Source of the DNA: Clostridia bacterium
GTDB taxonomy: Bacteria > Bacillota > Clostridia > Peptostreptococcales > Acidaminobacteraceae
Direction: 5' to 3'
DNA: 64,000 nt
NCBI GenBank assembly: GCA_016937975.1
Contig: JAFGVN010000068.1
Location: 1-64,000, forward strand
The first letter of the stretch is position 1, and each line of letters begins with the position of its first letter. The position numbers were made by a program, and so were the translations under genes. The notes beneath the pieces are model-generated. The model did not search any database, was not told the origin of the DNA, and saw only the letters and a list, made by a program, of their open reading frames with translations. Of this stretch, positions 52,001 to 60,352 are shown in pieces.

Positions 52001-53884
52001 CTTAAAGTTACTGACAATATCCATCAACAGCTCTAAATCGGATGAAGTTTTATCCATGCTTTCAGCTAACACTTTGCCTTCTTGGGACTTTTCAACATTC
52101 TGAATAGCATTTTGTAAAGATTCGACTTGTTCCTCATAAGGCTTCAATCCAGTTGGACCAATGATGAAATCAACACATTTTTTTGAAAACTCTTCGTTTT
52201 TGCCTTTTACTTTTTCATCGAGCGCATTCACGAGATCTAAATCTGTATACATCAAATCTCTTAAGGAAACAATTTGACCTCTTAGTTTTCTGATCTCACT
52301 TAAAACATCCACATATTCATAAACAGAATCCAATGAACCAAATTCAATGTGTTTTAGTAACGCATCTGTTTGGTCTTTAGTGATATTAATCTGCTCTTCT
52401 GTTGCTTTTTTTATTCTTGAAACTTTCTCAAATTCACCAATAGCAAAGGTAGCCGTTTCTTTGACTGCTTTAAGTTCTTCAGCAAGGTTAAAGGTTTCTT
52501 CCTTACTCACCCAGAAATAGGAATCGATAATCGTTTGAGTTTCCTTAACAATATCCATATAGACGCTTTGATAGCTGTCACCTTTTTGAATTAACTTTAT
52601 TACACCCTGACAAGCTGCAATACAATCTACAACCTCTTTGTTACCGATTTTAAACAACATGGAATCACTGCTTTGTTCAATGATATAGTCTTTTCCGACA
52701 TAAGGTGTAGACCATTTTTGTAAGGTGTGATTTCTTCTCGGTTCGTTTTCATGACGAAAAACCACCATTTCTCCATCATTGAAGTGAGAATATCCACTAC
52801 AAATAATTGGTGTATCTATGGATTGTTCAATAACATTGTAGGAATAGATCAAGTAAATCCCTGTATCCATATTATAGAAGATATACTGAAAATCCTCACC
52901 ATTTGGAGACTGAATCATTTGATCAAAGACTGGGTTATCAATAGGTACATCAAATAACTTATACTCACCTGTTCGTAAATAATAGCCTTGTGGAAAAATT
53001 AAACCATGTCCTCCAGGCAGTAATTTACATGAATGTTCCACTGAGTCGATTCTAACAATATTTTTTAACTTATCATTAAAGATAAAGTAACGATAACGTT
53101 CTTCCTTGTAAGGCAAAATCTTAAGCACGATCATCTGACCAAGATCGGCATAATAAATTTCTGCATCATCTAAGGTCTGATCAGGATCCATAACTTCCTC
53201 TGAATAAATCCCTTTTCCAGAAGAAGTATTGTCTTCAATCTTGACTGTTAAATCGCCACCAATGGTTTCCACAAACAAGCGATCCAAGATTGAAACATGT
53301 GGATGTAAGCCTGTACGCTGATGGTCTCGAGTTGCTCTTTCAAATTTAAAGTCGTTTCCTACATTGAACTTAACTTCATGATCACTACGATTATCTAAAT
53401 ATCGTAAAGTGTCCCCTTCGATTTGCCATTTGAAGGTCTTAATATTTCTTGCATCACTTGAAGTTTGAAAAACCATATAAAAATAAGGTTCAATTATCGT
53501 AAATTTTGAAAAGAAAGTATTCTTATAATACAAATATAAATCTTCAAAATCCTTCTTAAAAAGATCATCATCAATGAGTGAGAGGGATTCCTTCGAAAAA
53601 CCCTCATCACTATGTTTATAAATTGAGAAAACATCCTTTAACTCAACTTTTGATTTTAATCCAATGTGTACGTTGTAACCAAATATAAAACAACTATCTA
53701 CTGGAGCCATATCCCTTGGAATACAGTTATTTTCAGTAAGAACCCGATCACTTGATAACAGCTTAGTCTCTATTGAACCAAAAACTTCTTTCCTAAGAGT
53801 ATTCAGCTTTCCAGTTTTAGTTTGTAAGTCTTTTCCCTGTTTTTCGAGACGACTCTTTATAACTTCATAGGTTCCGTTATCCAT
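49016..53884 (-). CDS. Giant AAA+ ATPase with DUF3686-like N-terminus and long coiled coil
   Basis: A 1622-aa cytosolic protein of the type often labelled DNA repair ATPase. Residues to about 430 form a beta-rich region with IFGYNVHIGL and repeated strands (PQGYYLRTGEYKLFD). From about 440 to 860 long heptad-rich helices are predicted. A second unknown domain (AHHFSVNRKEVDLS) leads to the AAA+ core: Walker A SPPGYGKTT (about 1275), Walker B MLYIDDIQ (about 1335) and sensor 1 VVMAGNPY. It starts after GGAG, 1 bp behind the flotillin stop. It probably works on or with the flotillin scaffold; the target is unknown. Confidence 0.85.
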   Translation of the reverse strand: MDNGTYEVIKSRLEKQGKDLQTKTGKLNTLRKEVFGSIETKLLSSDRVLTENNCIPRDMAPVDSCFIFGYNVHIGLKSKVELKDVFSIYKHSDEGFSKESLSLIDDDLFKKDFEDLYLYYKNTFFSKFTIIEPYFYMVFQTSSDARNIKTFKWQIEGDTLRYLDNRSDHEVKFNVGNDFKFERATRDHQRTGLHPHVSILDRLFVETIGGDLTVKIEDNTSSGKGIYSEEVMDPDQTLDDAEIYYADLGQMIVLKILPYKEERYRYFIFNDKLKNIVRIDSVEHSCKLLPGGHGLIFPQGYYLRTGEYKLFDVPIDNPVFDQMIQSPNGEDFQYIFYNMDTGIYLIYSYNVIEQSIDTPIICSGYSHFNDGEMVVFRHENEPRRNHTLQKWSTPYVGKDYIIEQSSDSMLFKIGNKEVVDCIAACQGVIKLIQKGDSYQSVYMDIVKETQTIIDSYFWVSKEETFNLAEELKAVKETATFAIGEFEKVSRIKKATEEQINITKDQTDALLKHIEFGSLDSVYEYVDVLSEIRKLRGQIVSLRDLMYTDLDLVNALDEKVKGKNEEFSKKCVDFIIGPTGLKPYEEQVESLQNAIQNVEKSQEGKVLAESMDKTSSDLELLMDIVSNFKIEDPTVTTEIIEKISGQFSLLNNAKARLKTKIESFTKSEMSIQFNAQINLLGQAVVNYLEISDTDEKCDTYLNKIMVQIQELEGKFSEFDDYVIQLSEKREEIYNTFETKKQTILDKLNKKLVVLFDSSQRILSGIENRLSNLDSAEEINGYLATDLMAEKVRDIISELRSLGDNVKADEISSKLKLLKEDTLRQLKDKKELYLNGEDVIKLGAHHFSVNRKEVDLSMIFKDDRFYYHITGTDFWDEVNSSEIMTYKHLFNQSIVSENYEVYRGEYLAYSVFNAYKCKGQKDLEQLKTLSEEELLEVVRSDMETKYQEGYTKGVHDLDATKILFSMLELYYSVNLLTYGHKTRALGRLFWYRLIDDVSKEKISRRLTHLATMSAFFENAPKLDDYLPFIMNILEEKLEEVKFIDSDDLHGVSEYLTKEIMKNDAFVISLEAKHLYDQFMEYLLVKSAREAFEASRKHMAGDLEGQYFLIKSWLEGFIHAELEEVFSTLKPEEAEAILVETVVLLFDETLDTSGVVATSTTKAITDLVGSHGQINEGTYTLAYTRFNDKLKNFSEGTVKEFNRLHTIKKGLLDDFKGQLRLDDFKPRVLSSFVRNKLIDEVYLPLIGDNLAKQMGVVGDNKRTDLMGLLLLVSPPGYGKTTLMEYIASRLGFILVKVNGPSLGHEVTSLDPEKATHSSAREELRKLNLALKIGNNVMLYIDDIQHCHPEFLQKFISLCDGQRKIEGVYKGIGQTFDLRGKKIAVVMAGNPYTESGDKFKIPDMLANRADVYNLGDMLRENEKAFKLSYIENAVTSNPVLSKLTNKSPKDLYGLIELASGAEREDVSLESSYSSDELSEYIEVLKKLNTVRDIVLKVNMAYIYSAAQADEYRNEPPFKLQGSYRNMNKIAEKVVSVMNEEELFSEILASYENDCQTLTTDAESNILKWKEIVGCLSESEAKRYHEIKTIYNKNKLIKGDDKLGQAVVTLSDLTDNIGMIKDFLLKK

Positions 53885-53885
53885 T

Positions 53886-55910
53886 TTATTCTCCAATTGT
53901 TGAATGAATCATACTTGCAGGTAAATTCTCAACACCAGCCTTTTTCACCGTGTCCAATAATTTGTTTAGCATTGGCTTGTCACTGCTGTCAGCAGAACCC
54001 ATCATCTTATGAATGGCACCAGCAATGGATAAATGCATTAAATCTTGAGATGAAAGGTTAAATCTACCCATTAAGTTTTTAAGTTGATTTTGGAAATAAT
54101 CTGCATCGCCAATAATTAAAGTTTCTTTGATATCTGTCATGACTTGAGAGTTGTCAACAAATCGATCTACAGACTTACCCTTTGCAATTGAACCAATAAT
54201 TTTATCAAAGAACATTGTTTCACCACCAACGATATCAATCTTAGCGGATTTAAGCGCTTCATTGATAACTGATGCCTGTGCCATGGCAATATCCTTTTGA
54301 ATGTTGATTTGTGCAAGGTCGATTTGCTTTTCTTTATCCAATTTAAGTTTGAACTCTTCATGTTCTTTACCAACTGAGTCAAGAAGTTTCATGCTGTTCG
54401 CTTTTTCTCTAATACCCTCTGCTTCAGAAACATATTTTTTCTTAAGGTTATCTGCAATAACAGTGCCCTCTTTTTCAAGAACTTCAACTTTAGCTGTTTC
54501 TCCTCTTGCTTCAGCCATTGCTTTAGCTTCAATAATTTTCGATTCAGCAATACCCTCAACAGAATTCTCTTGAATACGAGCATCAACTAATACTTTAATT
54601 GCATCTGCTTCTTTTTGTGATGCTTTCAATTTCGCTTCAGCATCAATAACAACTTTTTCTGCATCCTTTTCAGCCGCCATCTTAGCTGCTTCTGCTGCCT
54701 TAACTTGTCTAATTTGTTGGGTTTCAGCATCTTCTTCTGCTTTTCTTAAAGCGACATTCTTTGTTCTTTCTGCTTCTGCAAGTGCACGTGTATCTTTGAT
54801 TTTTTCTTCTTCAACAACCGTTTCTTTTTCAACAGCAACTCTTTCCCGAATAACCACTTGTACATTTTTCTTTTCAACTTCAACTAACTTTTCTTTGTCA
54901 ATGACTGCCAGTTCTACTAATTTATCTTTCTCTGTTCTTTCTAACAGACGTTTTCTTTCTACACGTTCAGTTTCAACTGCTTCAGTACTTTCTTTTGCTT
55001 TAGAGGCAATGATAATTTGTCTTGCTTTGTTTTCTTCTGCAATACCAATTTCCTCTTCTGTTTTAACACGAGCCATTTCAGATTTATAACGTTCCTCTTG
55101 AGCAACTTTTTCAGCTTCTGCCTGTTCACGAGAATTGATAATGGAAATTTCTTTTCTTTGTTTTGCTTCAGCCGCTTCTCTTTGCTTGTCCAATTCTAAT
55201 ATAGCTTCCGTTGCCGCTACGTCTTGTTTCTTGATGGTTTTCTCTTTTTCTCTTTCTATTTCATTGGCTAAAATTCTTTGAGCAGCAGTCAACTCTGTAA
55301 TTTTTTTGATACCTTCTGCATCTAAGATGTTCTCAGCATTTAATAAACGGATATCTGTTTGCTCCAAATAATCAATTGCAGCGTCATCGAGTACATAACC
55401 ATTTAAATCTGTACCAATGATTTGAAGGATCTCTTCCTTGAATTTCTCACGATCCGTATAAAGTTGAACGAAATCAAACTTTTTACCTACAGTTTTTAGG
55501 GCTTCAGAAAATTTCGCATCAAAAAATTCCATAAGTGTTTTAGGATCTGATGCCTTTTGACAACCTAACAATTGAGCAACTTTTAATACGTCTTGTGTGG
55601 TCTGATTTACCCTTACAAAAAAAGCAACTCGAATATCAGCTCTTAAGTTGTCTTTACAAATTAAACCGTCTTTACCTTCTCTGGCAATTTCAACGCGCTT
55701 AACTGAAATATCCATGATTTCATATCGATGAATAATTGGAACAACCATGATACCACCAAAGCTTACCACTTGGTTACCTACACCATTTCGGATAATAACC
55801 TTTGACTGTTCAACTTTGTGATAGAATTTTGCAAATAATGCAAGTAGTCCAATAATTATAACGATGGTAACACCAGCTGTTACGAAAGTTACTTGTGATA
55901 AAAAACCCAT
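53886..55910 (-). CDS. Flotillin/SPFH-domain protein (YqiK-like)
   Basis: A 674-aa membrane scaffold protein. One N-terminal helix (VTIVIIIGLLALFAKFY) precedes the SPFH/band-7 domain (about 30-220; VVSFGGIMVVPIIHRYEIMDIS). A long charged, alanine- and glutamate-rich coiled coil follows, then a globular tail after the flotillin-type GGETMFFDKIIGSI. Flotillins form oligomeric cages or platforms in membranes. Its start codon touches the stop of the NfeD/YqiJ-like gene, its usual partner family. Confidence 0.93.
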   Translation of the reverse strand: MGFLSQVTFVTAGVTIVIIIGLLALFAKFYHKVEQSKVIIRNGVGNQVVSFGGIMVVPIIHRYEIMDISVKRVEIAREGKDGLICKDNLRADIRVAFFVRVNQTTQDVLKVAQLLGCQKASDPKTLMEFFDAKFSEALKTVGKKFDFVQLYTDREKFKEEILQIIGTDLNGYVLDDAAIDYLEQTDIRLLNAENILDAEGIKKITELTAAQRILANEIEREKEKTIKKQDVAATEAILELDKQREAAEAKQRKEISIINSREQAEAEKVAQEERYKSEMARVKTEEEIGIAEENKARQIIIASKAKESTEAVETERVERKRLLERTEKDKLVELAVIDKEKLVEVEKKNVQVVIRERVAVEKETVVEEEKIKDTRALAEAERTKNVALRKAEEDAETQQIRQVKAAEAAKMAAEKDAEKVVIDAEAKLKASQKEADAIKVLVDARIQENSVEGIAESKIIEAKAMAEARGETAKVEVLEKEGTVIADNLKKKYVSEAEGIREKANSMKLLDSVGKEHEEFKLKLDKEKQIDLAQINIQKDIAMAQASVINEALKSAKIDIVGGETMFFDKIIGSIAKGKSVDRFVDNSQVMTDIKETLIIGDADYFQNQLKNLMGRFNLSSQDLMHLSIAGAIHKMMGSADSSDKPMLNKLLDTVKKAGVENLPASMIHSTIGE

Positions 55911-56555
55911 CTACTCTTCCTCCATCTCTTTCATAAAAAACTCATCTTTTGATAGTGATTTCGCAATGTAATAAACATCCTTTGCATCTTTTCTAAAAAC
56001 AAAAGCAATATCGTTTTTTAGAAAATTTTCTTCTTCAAATTCAGCTTTTACATTAATGACGTACGCAGCACCATTTGTATTCACCTTTGCTTGACCTAGG
56101 CGTCCTTTACTTAAATCCGTAATCAACACACATCTTCTCTTTAAAATTTTCTCTTGAATATCATTTTTAGAATCATCCCTTTTAAAAACTTTTTTCAGTG
56201 GCTTAATTTCCATGCGTGTGATCACCATACTCAATATAAGTTCAGGTACAAGTAAAATCCCTGCCAATAACCCTTCAACACTGATTGGTAAATAATGTGT
56301 CAACATAGCAATAATCCAGAAGTTTAAAATGATTAAACTAAATGCCAATGCAACTGGCACTTCACCAAGATTAATAAAAACTGCCAAAGCATCTAATGGT
56401 CCTGTGGCATCACCAGCATCAATATCAAGATCAACATCAAAAAAGTCAAAATCGAAAAGGCCAATAATTGCCAAAACCCAATACAAGAGCATCATTAAAA
56501 GCATGACTGTTGGTATGACATTTACACCTGAAAATGCAAATCTTAATAGTTCCGT
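55911..56555 (-). CDS. NfeD/YqiJ-like membrane protein with OB-fold tail, probable ACG start
   Basis: About 214 aa: three to four membrane helices (MLLMMLLYWVLAIIGLF, ALAFSLIILNFWIIAML, GLLAGILLVPELILSMVI) around an acidic loop DFDFFDVDLDID, then a cytosolic OB-fold-like domain (RCVLITDLSKGRLGQAKV). NfeD-type proteins partner flotillins. The ORF track ATG lies in the promoter; the only start well placed behind GGGGGAGGATTTT is ACG at 56555, so either a rare start or a sequence variant of ATG is involved. Confidence 0.75.
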   Translation of the reverse strand, partial: TELLRFAFSGVNVIPTVMLLMMLLYWVLAIIGLFDFDFFDVDLDIDAGDATGPLDALAVFINLGEVPVALAFSLIILNFWIIAMLTHYLPISVEGLLAGILLVPELILSMVITRMEIKPLKKVFKRDDSKNDIQEKILKRRCVLITDLSKGRLGQAKVNTNGAAYVINVKAEFEEENFLKNDIAFVFRKDAKDVYYIAKSLSKDEFFMKEMEEE

Positions 56556-56606
56556 AAAATCCTCCCCCTTATTACTATAATTGGTATACTTACTCCAGTA
56601 TTCATA

Positions 56607-56633
56607 ATTATAACAATAAAAAAAGCACATCAA
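56607..56633 (-). promoter_or_regulatory. Flotillin-AAA+ operon promoter
   Basis: On the minus strand, TATAAT (56607-56612) has a TTGATG or TTTGAT hexamer 15-16 bp upstream. It sits 50 bp before the GGGGGAGG ribosome site and inside the spurious 5' extension of the ORF. Confidence 0.65.
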
Positions 56634-56734
56634 AATGAATTAAAATCATACTTAATATAATTTAAATAAAACTACATTTATTGTGCGCTTTAATAGCACA
56701 AAGTTAAGGAATTCTTAATATTTGAAGGGACATT

Positions 56735-56758
56735 AAAAAAGACTGGTTATCACCAGTC
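56735..56758 (-). terminator. Terminator of the ArsR-like/MFS operon
   Basis: On the minus strand, GACTGGT-GATA-ACCAGTC is followed by six T, just after the stop codon at 56763. Confidence 0.85.
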
Positions 56759-56762
56759 CAAA

Positions 56763-57809
56763 TTATATCGTCAAATCATTTGTTATTAAGTTCAATAAAT
56801 CTCTTAATCTTTTTTTGTCCAGTTCAATGTACAATTTGTTCTGTTCACCTTGTTCAAAGGTAATTAATCCTAAACCATACAATTTGTTAACATGATAACT
56901 CATGGTTGCTGGTGTAATTTTAAATTTCTTTGCCAATTCATTAGCATACCATTTTTCTTTAGAAAGCATTTGGATCATTTCGTATCTTTTAGGATCTGAC
57001 AGGAATTTTAGAAAAGATTGCATTAAATCCTTTTCAAAATCCTCTTTGTTCAACTGTTCAAGCTTGTCACTGTAAATGATAAAACCATCGTTCTTCATGC
57101 TAATCATCAGATTATAAGGTGAGAAGAATGTAATATAAGGTTGATAATCTACTTTTAACAAATCTTCTTCTTTCAGCATACCCGTTGAAATATTTATCAT
57201 AAACTCAATTGGATTATTGCTATACTTTTCGTTATGATCCGCTAGTTTATTTTCAAAGTATGCCTCTGAAGGTTTATATTTATGTTCAATGAAAGCTTCT
57301 CGTAAAGACGCAATGGCGTTCTTAAAAATAGAATTAAACAGTCTTTCATCCTTTAAGGTCTCAAAAATCATTTGAGCTTCCTTACTATAATCATTGAAAA
57401 AATGTGGTTGATCGTAATGATCCTTTATGGCTTTATGAAGCTTTTCAATTTTCAAATCCTTCTCTTCTAGCTCCAACACCTTTAATACGAAAGCCTGAAA
57501 ATCCTCAAGATTTTCCTCTTCCAAGGATTTATTATGTATGGTAATCGACATTAAATAGTCCATAAACATGGAAACCTTTTTGAAGAACATATCCAATTCA
57601 CTTTTTTGAATATAAGAAAGTTTTTCATTATAATAAATTTCAGCTTCGTCATAATATTCATCATAACTTTTCTTCAAGTCTTTAGAACTTATGGCTGGAT
57701 GTTGTTTCATTTCTTGATTAGACATTTTTCTCATATCATGTACATTCGCACAAGTATGGCAATAACCAATAAAATCAAAATCCAATTTGTATATAATCGT
57801 CGGTTTCAT
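56763..57809 (-). CDS. ArsR-like winged-helix regulator with long N-terminal region
   Basis: A 348-aa protein whose last 90 residues form an ArsR-type winged helix: FLSDPKRYEMIQMLSKEKWYANELAKKFKITPATMSYHVNKL. The 250-residue N-terminal part is helical with an early CHTC pair (GYCHTCANVHDM) that could hold a metal; it may be an effector domain. It is the last gene of an operon with an MFS transporter and two tiny ORFs, and twin palindromes at the operon promoter are its probable targets. Confidence 0.85.
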   Translation of the reverse strand: MKPTIIYKLDFDFIGYCHTCANVHDMRKMSNQEMKQHPAISSKDLKKSYDEYYDEAEIYYNEKLSYIQKSELDMFFKKVSMFMDYLMSITIHNKSLEEENLEDFQAFVLKVLELEEKDLKIEKLHKAIKDHYDQPHFFNDYSKEAQMIFETLKDERLFNSIFKNAIASLREAFIEHKYKPSEAYFENKLADHNEKYSNNPIEFMINISTGMLKEEDLLKVDYQPYITFFSPYNLMISMKNDGFIIYSDKLEQLNKEDFEKDLMQSFLKFLSDPKRYEMIQMLSKEKWYANELAKKFKITPATMSYHVNKLYGLGLITFEQGEQNKLYIELDKKRLRDLLNLITNDLTI

Positions 57810-57825
57810 AACAAGCCCTGTCTTT

Positions 57826-59112
57826 CTATAATTCCATCATTTTTTTATCTGTAAGCATTAAAAATGCTATACTTACAATCATTATACCACTAATAACTGG
57901 AAGAAGGTAGCTACTCATATGGTCTATCATAAAACCAAATAGAATTAAGCCTAATGGCGAAATGGATTGAGCGGCCATGGAGATGACTCCACCGACTCTT
58001 CCTCTGTATTGATCATCAATGCTTTTCTGCATCATCACTTGTAAAGGAATGTTAATGGCAATAATTACAGTACCCATAACAAATGAAATTACCCCTATAG
58101 CTAATAAATTCATATGCCTTGTAAAGCTCATCATGATAGGACTTGACGGTAGACCGAACAACATGAAAATCACGCCAAACAACAAAGTATTCTTTGCAGT
58201 CTTTTGAAAGATCTTATCATGATCCTTCTTGAAAATACCATATAAAATTGACATCACAAGCATGCCTAGTGGAAATCCCATTTGTACAATGCCATATTCC
58301 TGTGGTGTAGCTTTTAAAACCTCAACAGATGTAAAGGGCAACGAAATCGTTAAACTCATAGCGATAAAATTTAAAAATAATACATATTTCATAATACCTT
58401 TAATCAGTTTGTGTTCTTTAAGATATAAGATACCTTCCTTCATGGATGCCAACATGCTTTGAGCTTTTACATTATGATTTACAGGGCGATTATAGATGTT
58501 GAAATCAATAAACATTTCTGAAATCCCCGAACAAACAAAGGATAGCCCATTTAAAAGTAAAAAGTATTGAATGCCGATAGCTGCATAAACGATACCACCA
58601 AGTAATGGACCAACCAGTGAAGTTGATGAGTCTATGGTGGATCGAAATGAGTTTATTTTCATCAATCTCTTTTCATCCACTAAATTTGGAACACTGGCTC
58701 CTAAAGCTACTCCAAAGAAAGTGTTAAAGATGGTCAGCATAGCTGAAGAAAAGTATACAATTGGTAAGGTCAGTGCCGTAACCCTCGTTAATAGAAACAC
58801 ACCTAACATTAAGAATCCACTCAACAAATCCATAATGACAACCATTTTTTTACGATCCAACTTATCTGCCAAAGCCCCAGCAAAAGGAGAAAGTATGATT
58901 CTAGGTACCATACCAAATAGGATGGCCAATGCAAACGAAGCACCTGAGCCTGTTAGTTTCAGTACAAATAATCCAATTGCAAAATTATACATATAGGTTC
59001 CCAAAGAGGATACCGCACTGCCAGCCGTATATAAACCCATATTTCTTTTTATGTTTCTTTCCTTGACCTTCGTAATCCTTAGATTTTCGTCTAACTGTAT
59101 TTTTTCAGCCAT
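57826..59112 (-). CDS. MFS transporter (MefA-like exporter)
   Basis: A 428-aa, 12-helix MFS protein: YMYNFAIGLFVLKLTGSG, the loop SPFAGALADKLDRKKMVVIMD, and DQYRGRVGGVISMAAQSISPLG. It should be a proton-driven exporter, by family. The start at 59112 follows GGGGGAAAT. The ArsR-like gene follows after 16 bp. Two small peptide ORFs lie before it, so its cargo or regulator may be linked to them. Confidence 0.88.
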   Translation of the reverse strand: MAEKIQLDENLRITKVKERNIKRNMGLYTAGSAVSSLGTYMYNFAIGLFVLKLTGSGASFALAILFGMVPRIILSPFAGALADKLDRKKMVVIMDLLSGFLMLGVFLLTRVTALTLPIVYFSSAMLTIFNTFFGVALGASVPNLVDEKRLMKINSFRSTIDSSTSLVGPLLGGIVYAAIGIQYFLLLNGLSFVCSGISEMFIDFNIYNRPVNHNVKAQSMLASMKEGILYLKEHKLIKGIMKYVLFLNFIAMSLTISLPFTSVEVLKATPQEYGIVQMGFPLGMLVMSILYGIFKKDHDKIFQKTAKNTLLFGVIFMLFGLPSSPIMMSFTRHMNLLAIGVISFVMGTVIIAINIPLQVMMQKSIDDQYRGRVGGVISMAAQSISPLGLILFGFMIDHMSSYLLPVISGIMIVSIAFLMLTDKKMMEL

Positions 59113-59176
59113 ATTTCCCCCATTTTGTACTGGCTTGAAAAAAGCAGACATTCGTCCGCTTGTATCAAAACCTATG

Positions 59177-59293
59177 TTATTTTATTGATCTTCTTAAACT
59201 TTCAAGAATGATCTTTTCTTTTTGATTGTTCATGCTTAAATCATTTTTCTTAACCAATTTTTCAATCGATCTTTTCATTTTATGCCTCCTCAT
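59177..59293 (-). CDS. Small 38-aa basic peptide ORF B
   Basis: This ORF is not in the supplied track. It encodes a 38-aa basic helical peptide beginning MRRHKMKRSIEKLVKK. AAGGAGGGATTTT precedes this ATG; a second ATG at 59278 also has GAGGAGGCATAAA. The N-terminal pattern matches the neighbouring ORF A, implying paralogues and a real gene. It has no signal peptide and no cysteines. Confidence 0.6.
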   Translation of the reverse strand: MRRHKMKRSIEKLVKKNDLSMNNQKEKIILESLRRSIK

Positions 59294-59460
59294 AAAATCC
59301 CTCCTTAATAGTAGCCCCATAGTGTTCCTCATAATATTCTTGTCATTTAGCGAACTTCATCACATTCATTGCACACACTAGAACATTTAAGTACTATATC
59401 TATTTCATGGATTACGCATTGAAGGATTCCAAATATGTTTCAACTTAAGGTTTAATCTTG

Positions 59461-59559
59461 CTATTTAAGTAAACCAATAAACATGTCTTTTTCTTCTTTA
59501 TAGTTGTGTGTACTTGCTTTCAAAGCTCTTTCAATTCTTTTTTCTTGATGTTTTGTCAT
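59461..59559 (-). CDS. Small 32-aa basic peptide ORF A
   Basis: This ORF is not in the supplied track. It encodes a 32-aa peptide beginning MTKHQEKRIERALKAS, after a near-perfect AGGAGGTAAAGTTT ribosome site. It is the first ORF behind the promoter at 59638-59666. Alignment with ORF B over the first 15 residues (MxxHxxKRxIExxxK) supports a shared origin. Confidence 0.6.
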   Translation of the reverse strand: MTKHQEKRIERALKASTHNYKEEKDMFIGLLK

Positions 59560-59603
59560 AAACTTTACCTCCTATAACCAAGTGAATTAACTCATATTTA
59601 TAA

Positions 59604-59666
59604 GTTAGAAATTCATCTAACGACCTTTCTTAATTATATAATAAGATATACATCTAACATTGTCAA
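59604..59666 (-). promoter_or_regulatory. Promoter with two ArsR-type operators for the small-ORF/MFS/ArsR operon
   Basis: On the minus strand, TTGACA (59661-59666), 17 bp, TATTAT (59638-59643). Two GTTAGA-N6-TCTAAC palindromes occur: one perfect (59604-59621) downstream of the -10, and one imperfect (59641-59658) between -35 and -10. This suits repression by the ArsR-like protein encoded at the end of the operon. Confidence 0.8.
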
Positions 59667-59734
59667 TAGTTTTAAACATTTTAATACTTTTCTAATCTTA
59701 TTTTAATCTTCATAAAGTTCGATAAATTTCTAAC

Positions 59735-59757
59735 AAAAAAAAGAAGCATTGCTTCTT
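59735..59757 (-). terminator. Terminator of the GNAT gene at 59813
   Basis: On the minus strand, AAGAAGC-AAT-GCTTCTT is followed by eight T. Confidence 0.75.
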
Positions 59758-59812
59758 CTCAATGGATACATGAATCATGTCTCTAAATGCATCCCCTTTA
59801 GAGAAAATAAAA

Positions 59813-60340
59813 TCATAGGCTGATATGCCAAATATAATGATCTGCTCCCTCACCCCAATAATTTTTAACAATATATTGTGGCTCTCCGAATTTTTTGACC
59901 CATATCTTTTGTGCAGTGGCATAGCCACTGTCTAAACAAAACATTTCTTCTCCGCGACTTTTTAAATCCTCGATGACAACTGATATTAACTTGCTGGCTA
60001 TGCCATTACCATGATACTCAGGAAAAACAAATACTGAAGCAAGCTCATAAAGGGATGCCAATTTATTTTCTGTACAACTGTTGATTAATTCACTTACTGG
60101 ACAGATCTCTGCAGTACCTACAATTTGATCTTCAATTTCTGCAACGTAGAAAGTTCTAATTTCACCATTAGAATCATAATACTCTTTTAAATGATTGTAC
60201 TTTTCATGTATTTCATCAAAGATGGCATTGGACATGTCCACTAAACCTTCTTGTAAAAATGCAAATTCAACTACGGTATTAAAGAGAGCCTCCAAATACT
60301 TTTGATCCTCTTTTAATGCTTTTCTGATTTTTATATTCAT
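59813..60340 (-). CDS. GNAT-family N-acetyltransferase
   Basis: A 175-aa GNAT protein: opening IKIRKALKEDQKYLEALF, the acetyl-CoA loop VFPEYHGNGIASKLISVVIEDL and the final beta segment. The substrate is unknown. It starts after AGGAGACAAGA and lies 12 bp behind the broken YdeI/OmdA-like gene, with which it may once have shared an operon. Confidence 0.88.
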   Translation of the reverse strand: MNIKIRKALKEDQKYLEALFNTVVEFAFLQEGLVDMSNAIFDEIHEKYNHLKEYYDSNGEIRTFYVAEIEDQIVGTAEICPVSELINSCTENKLASLYELASVFVFPEYHGNGIASKLISVVIEDLKSRGEEMFCLDSGYATAQKIWVKKFGEPQYIVKNYWGEGADHYIWHISL

Positions 60341-60352
60341 TCTTGTCTCCTG

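Noticed and set aside
54301-55199. Several plus-strand Ser/Phe-rich ORFs
   Set aside because: They are antisense shadows of the repetitive Glu/Ala/Lys coiled coil of the flotillin.
56556-56633. N-terminal extension of the NfeD/YqiJ-like ORF
   Set aside because: It contains the likely -10 box of the operon and has an implausible amino acid sequence.
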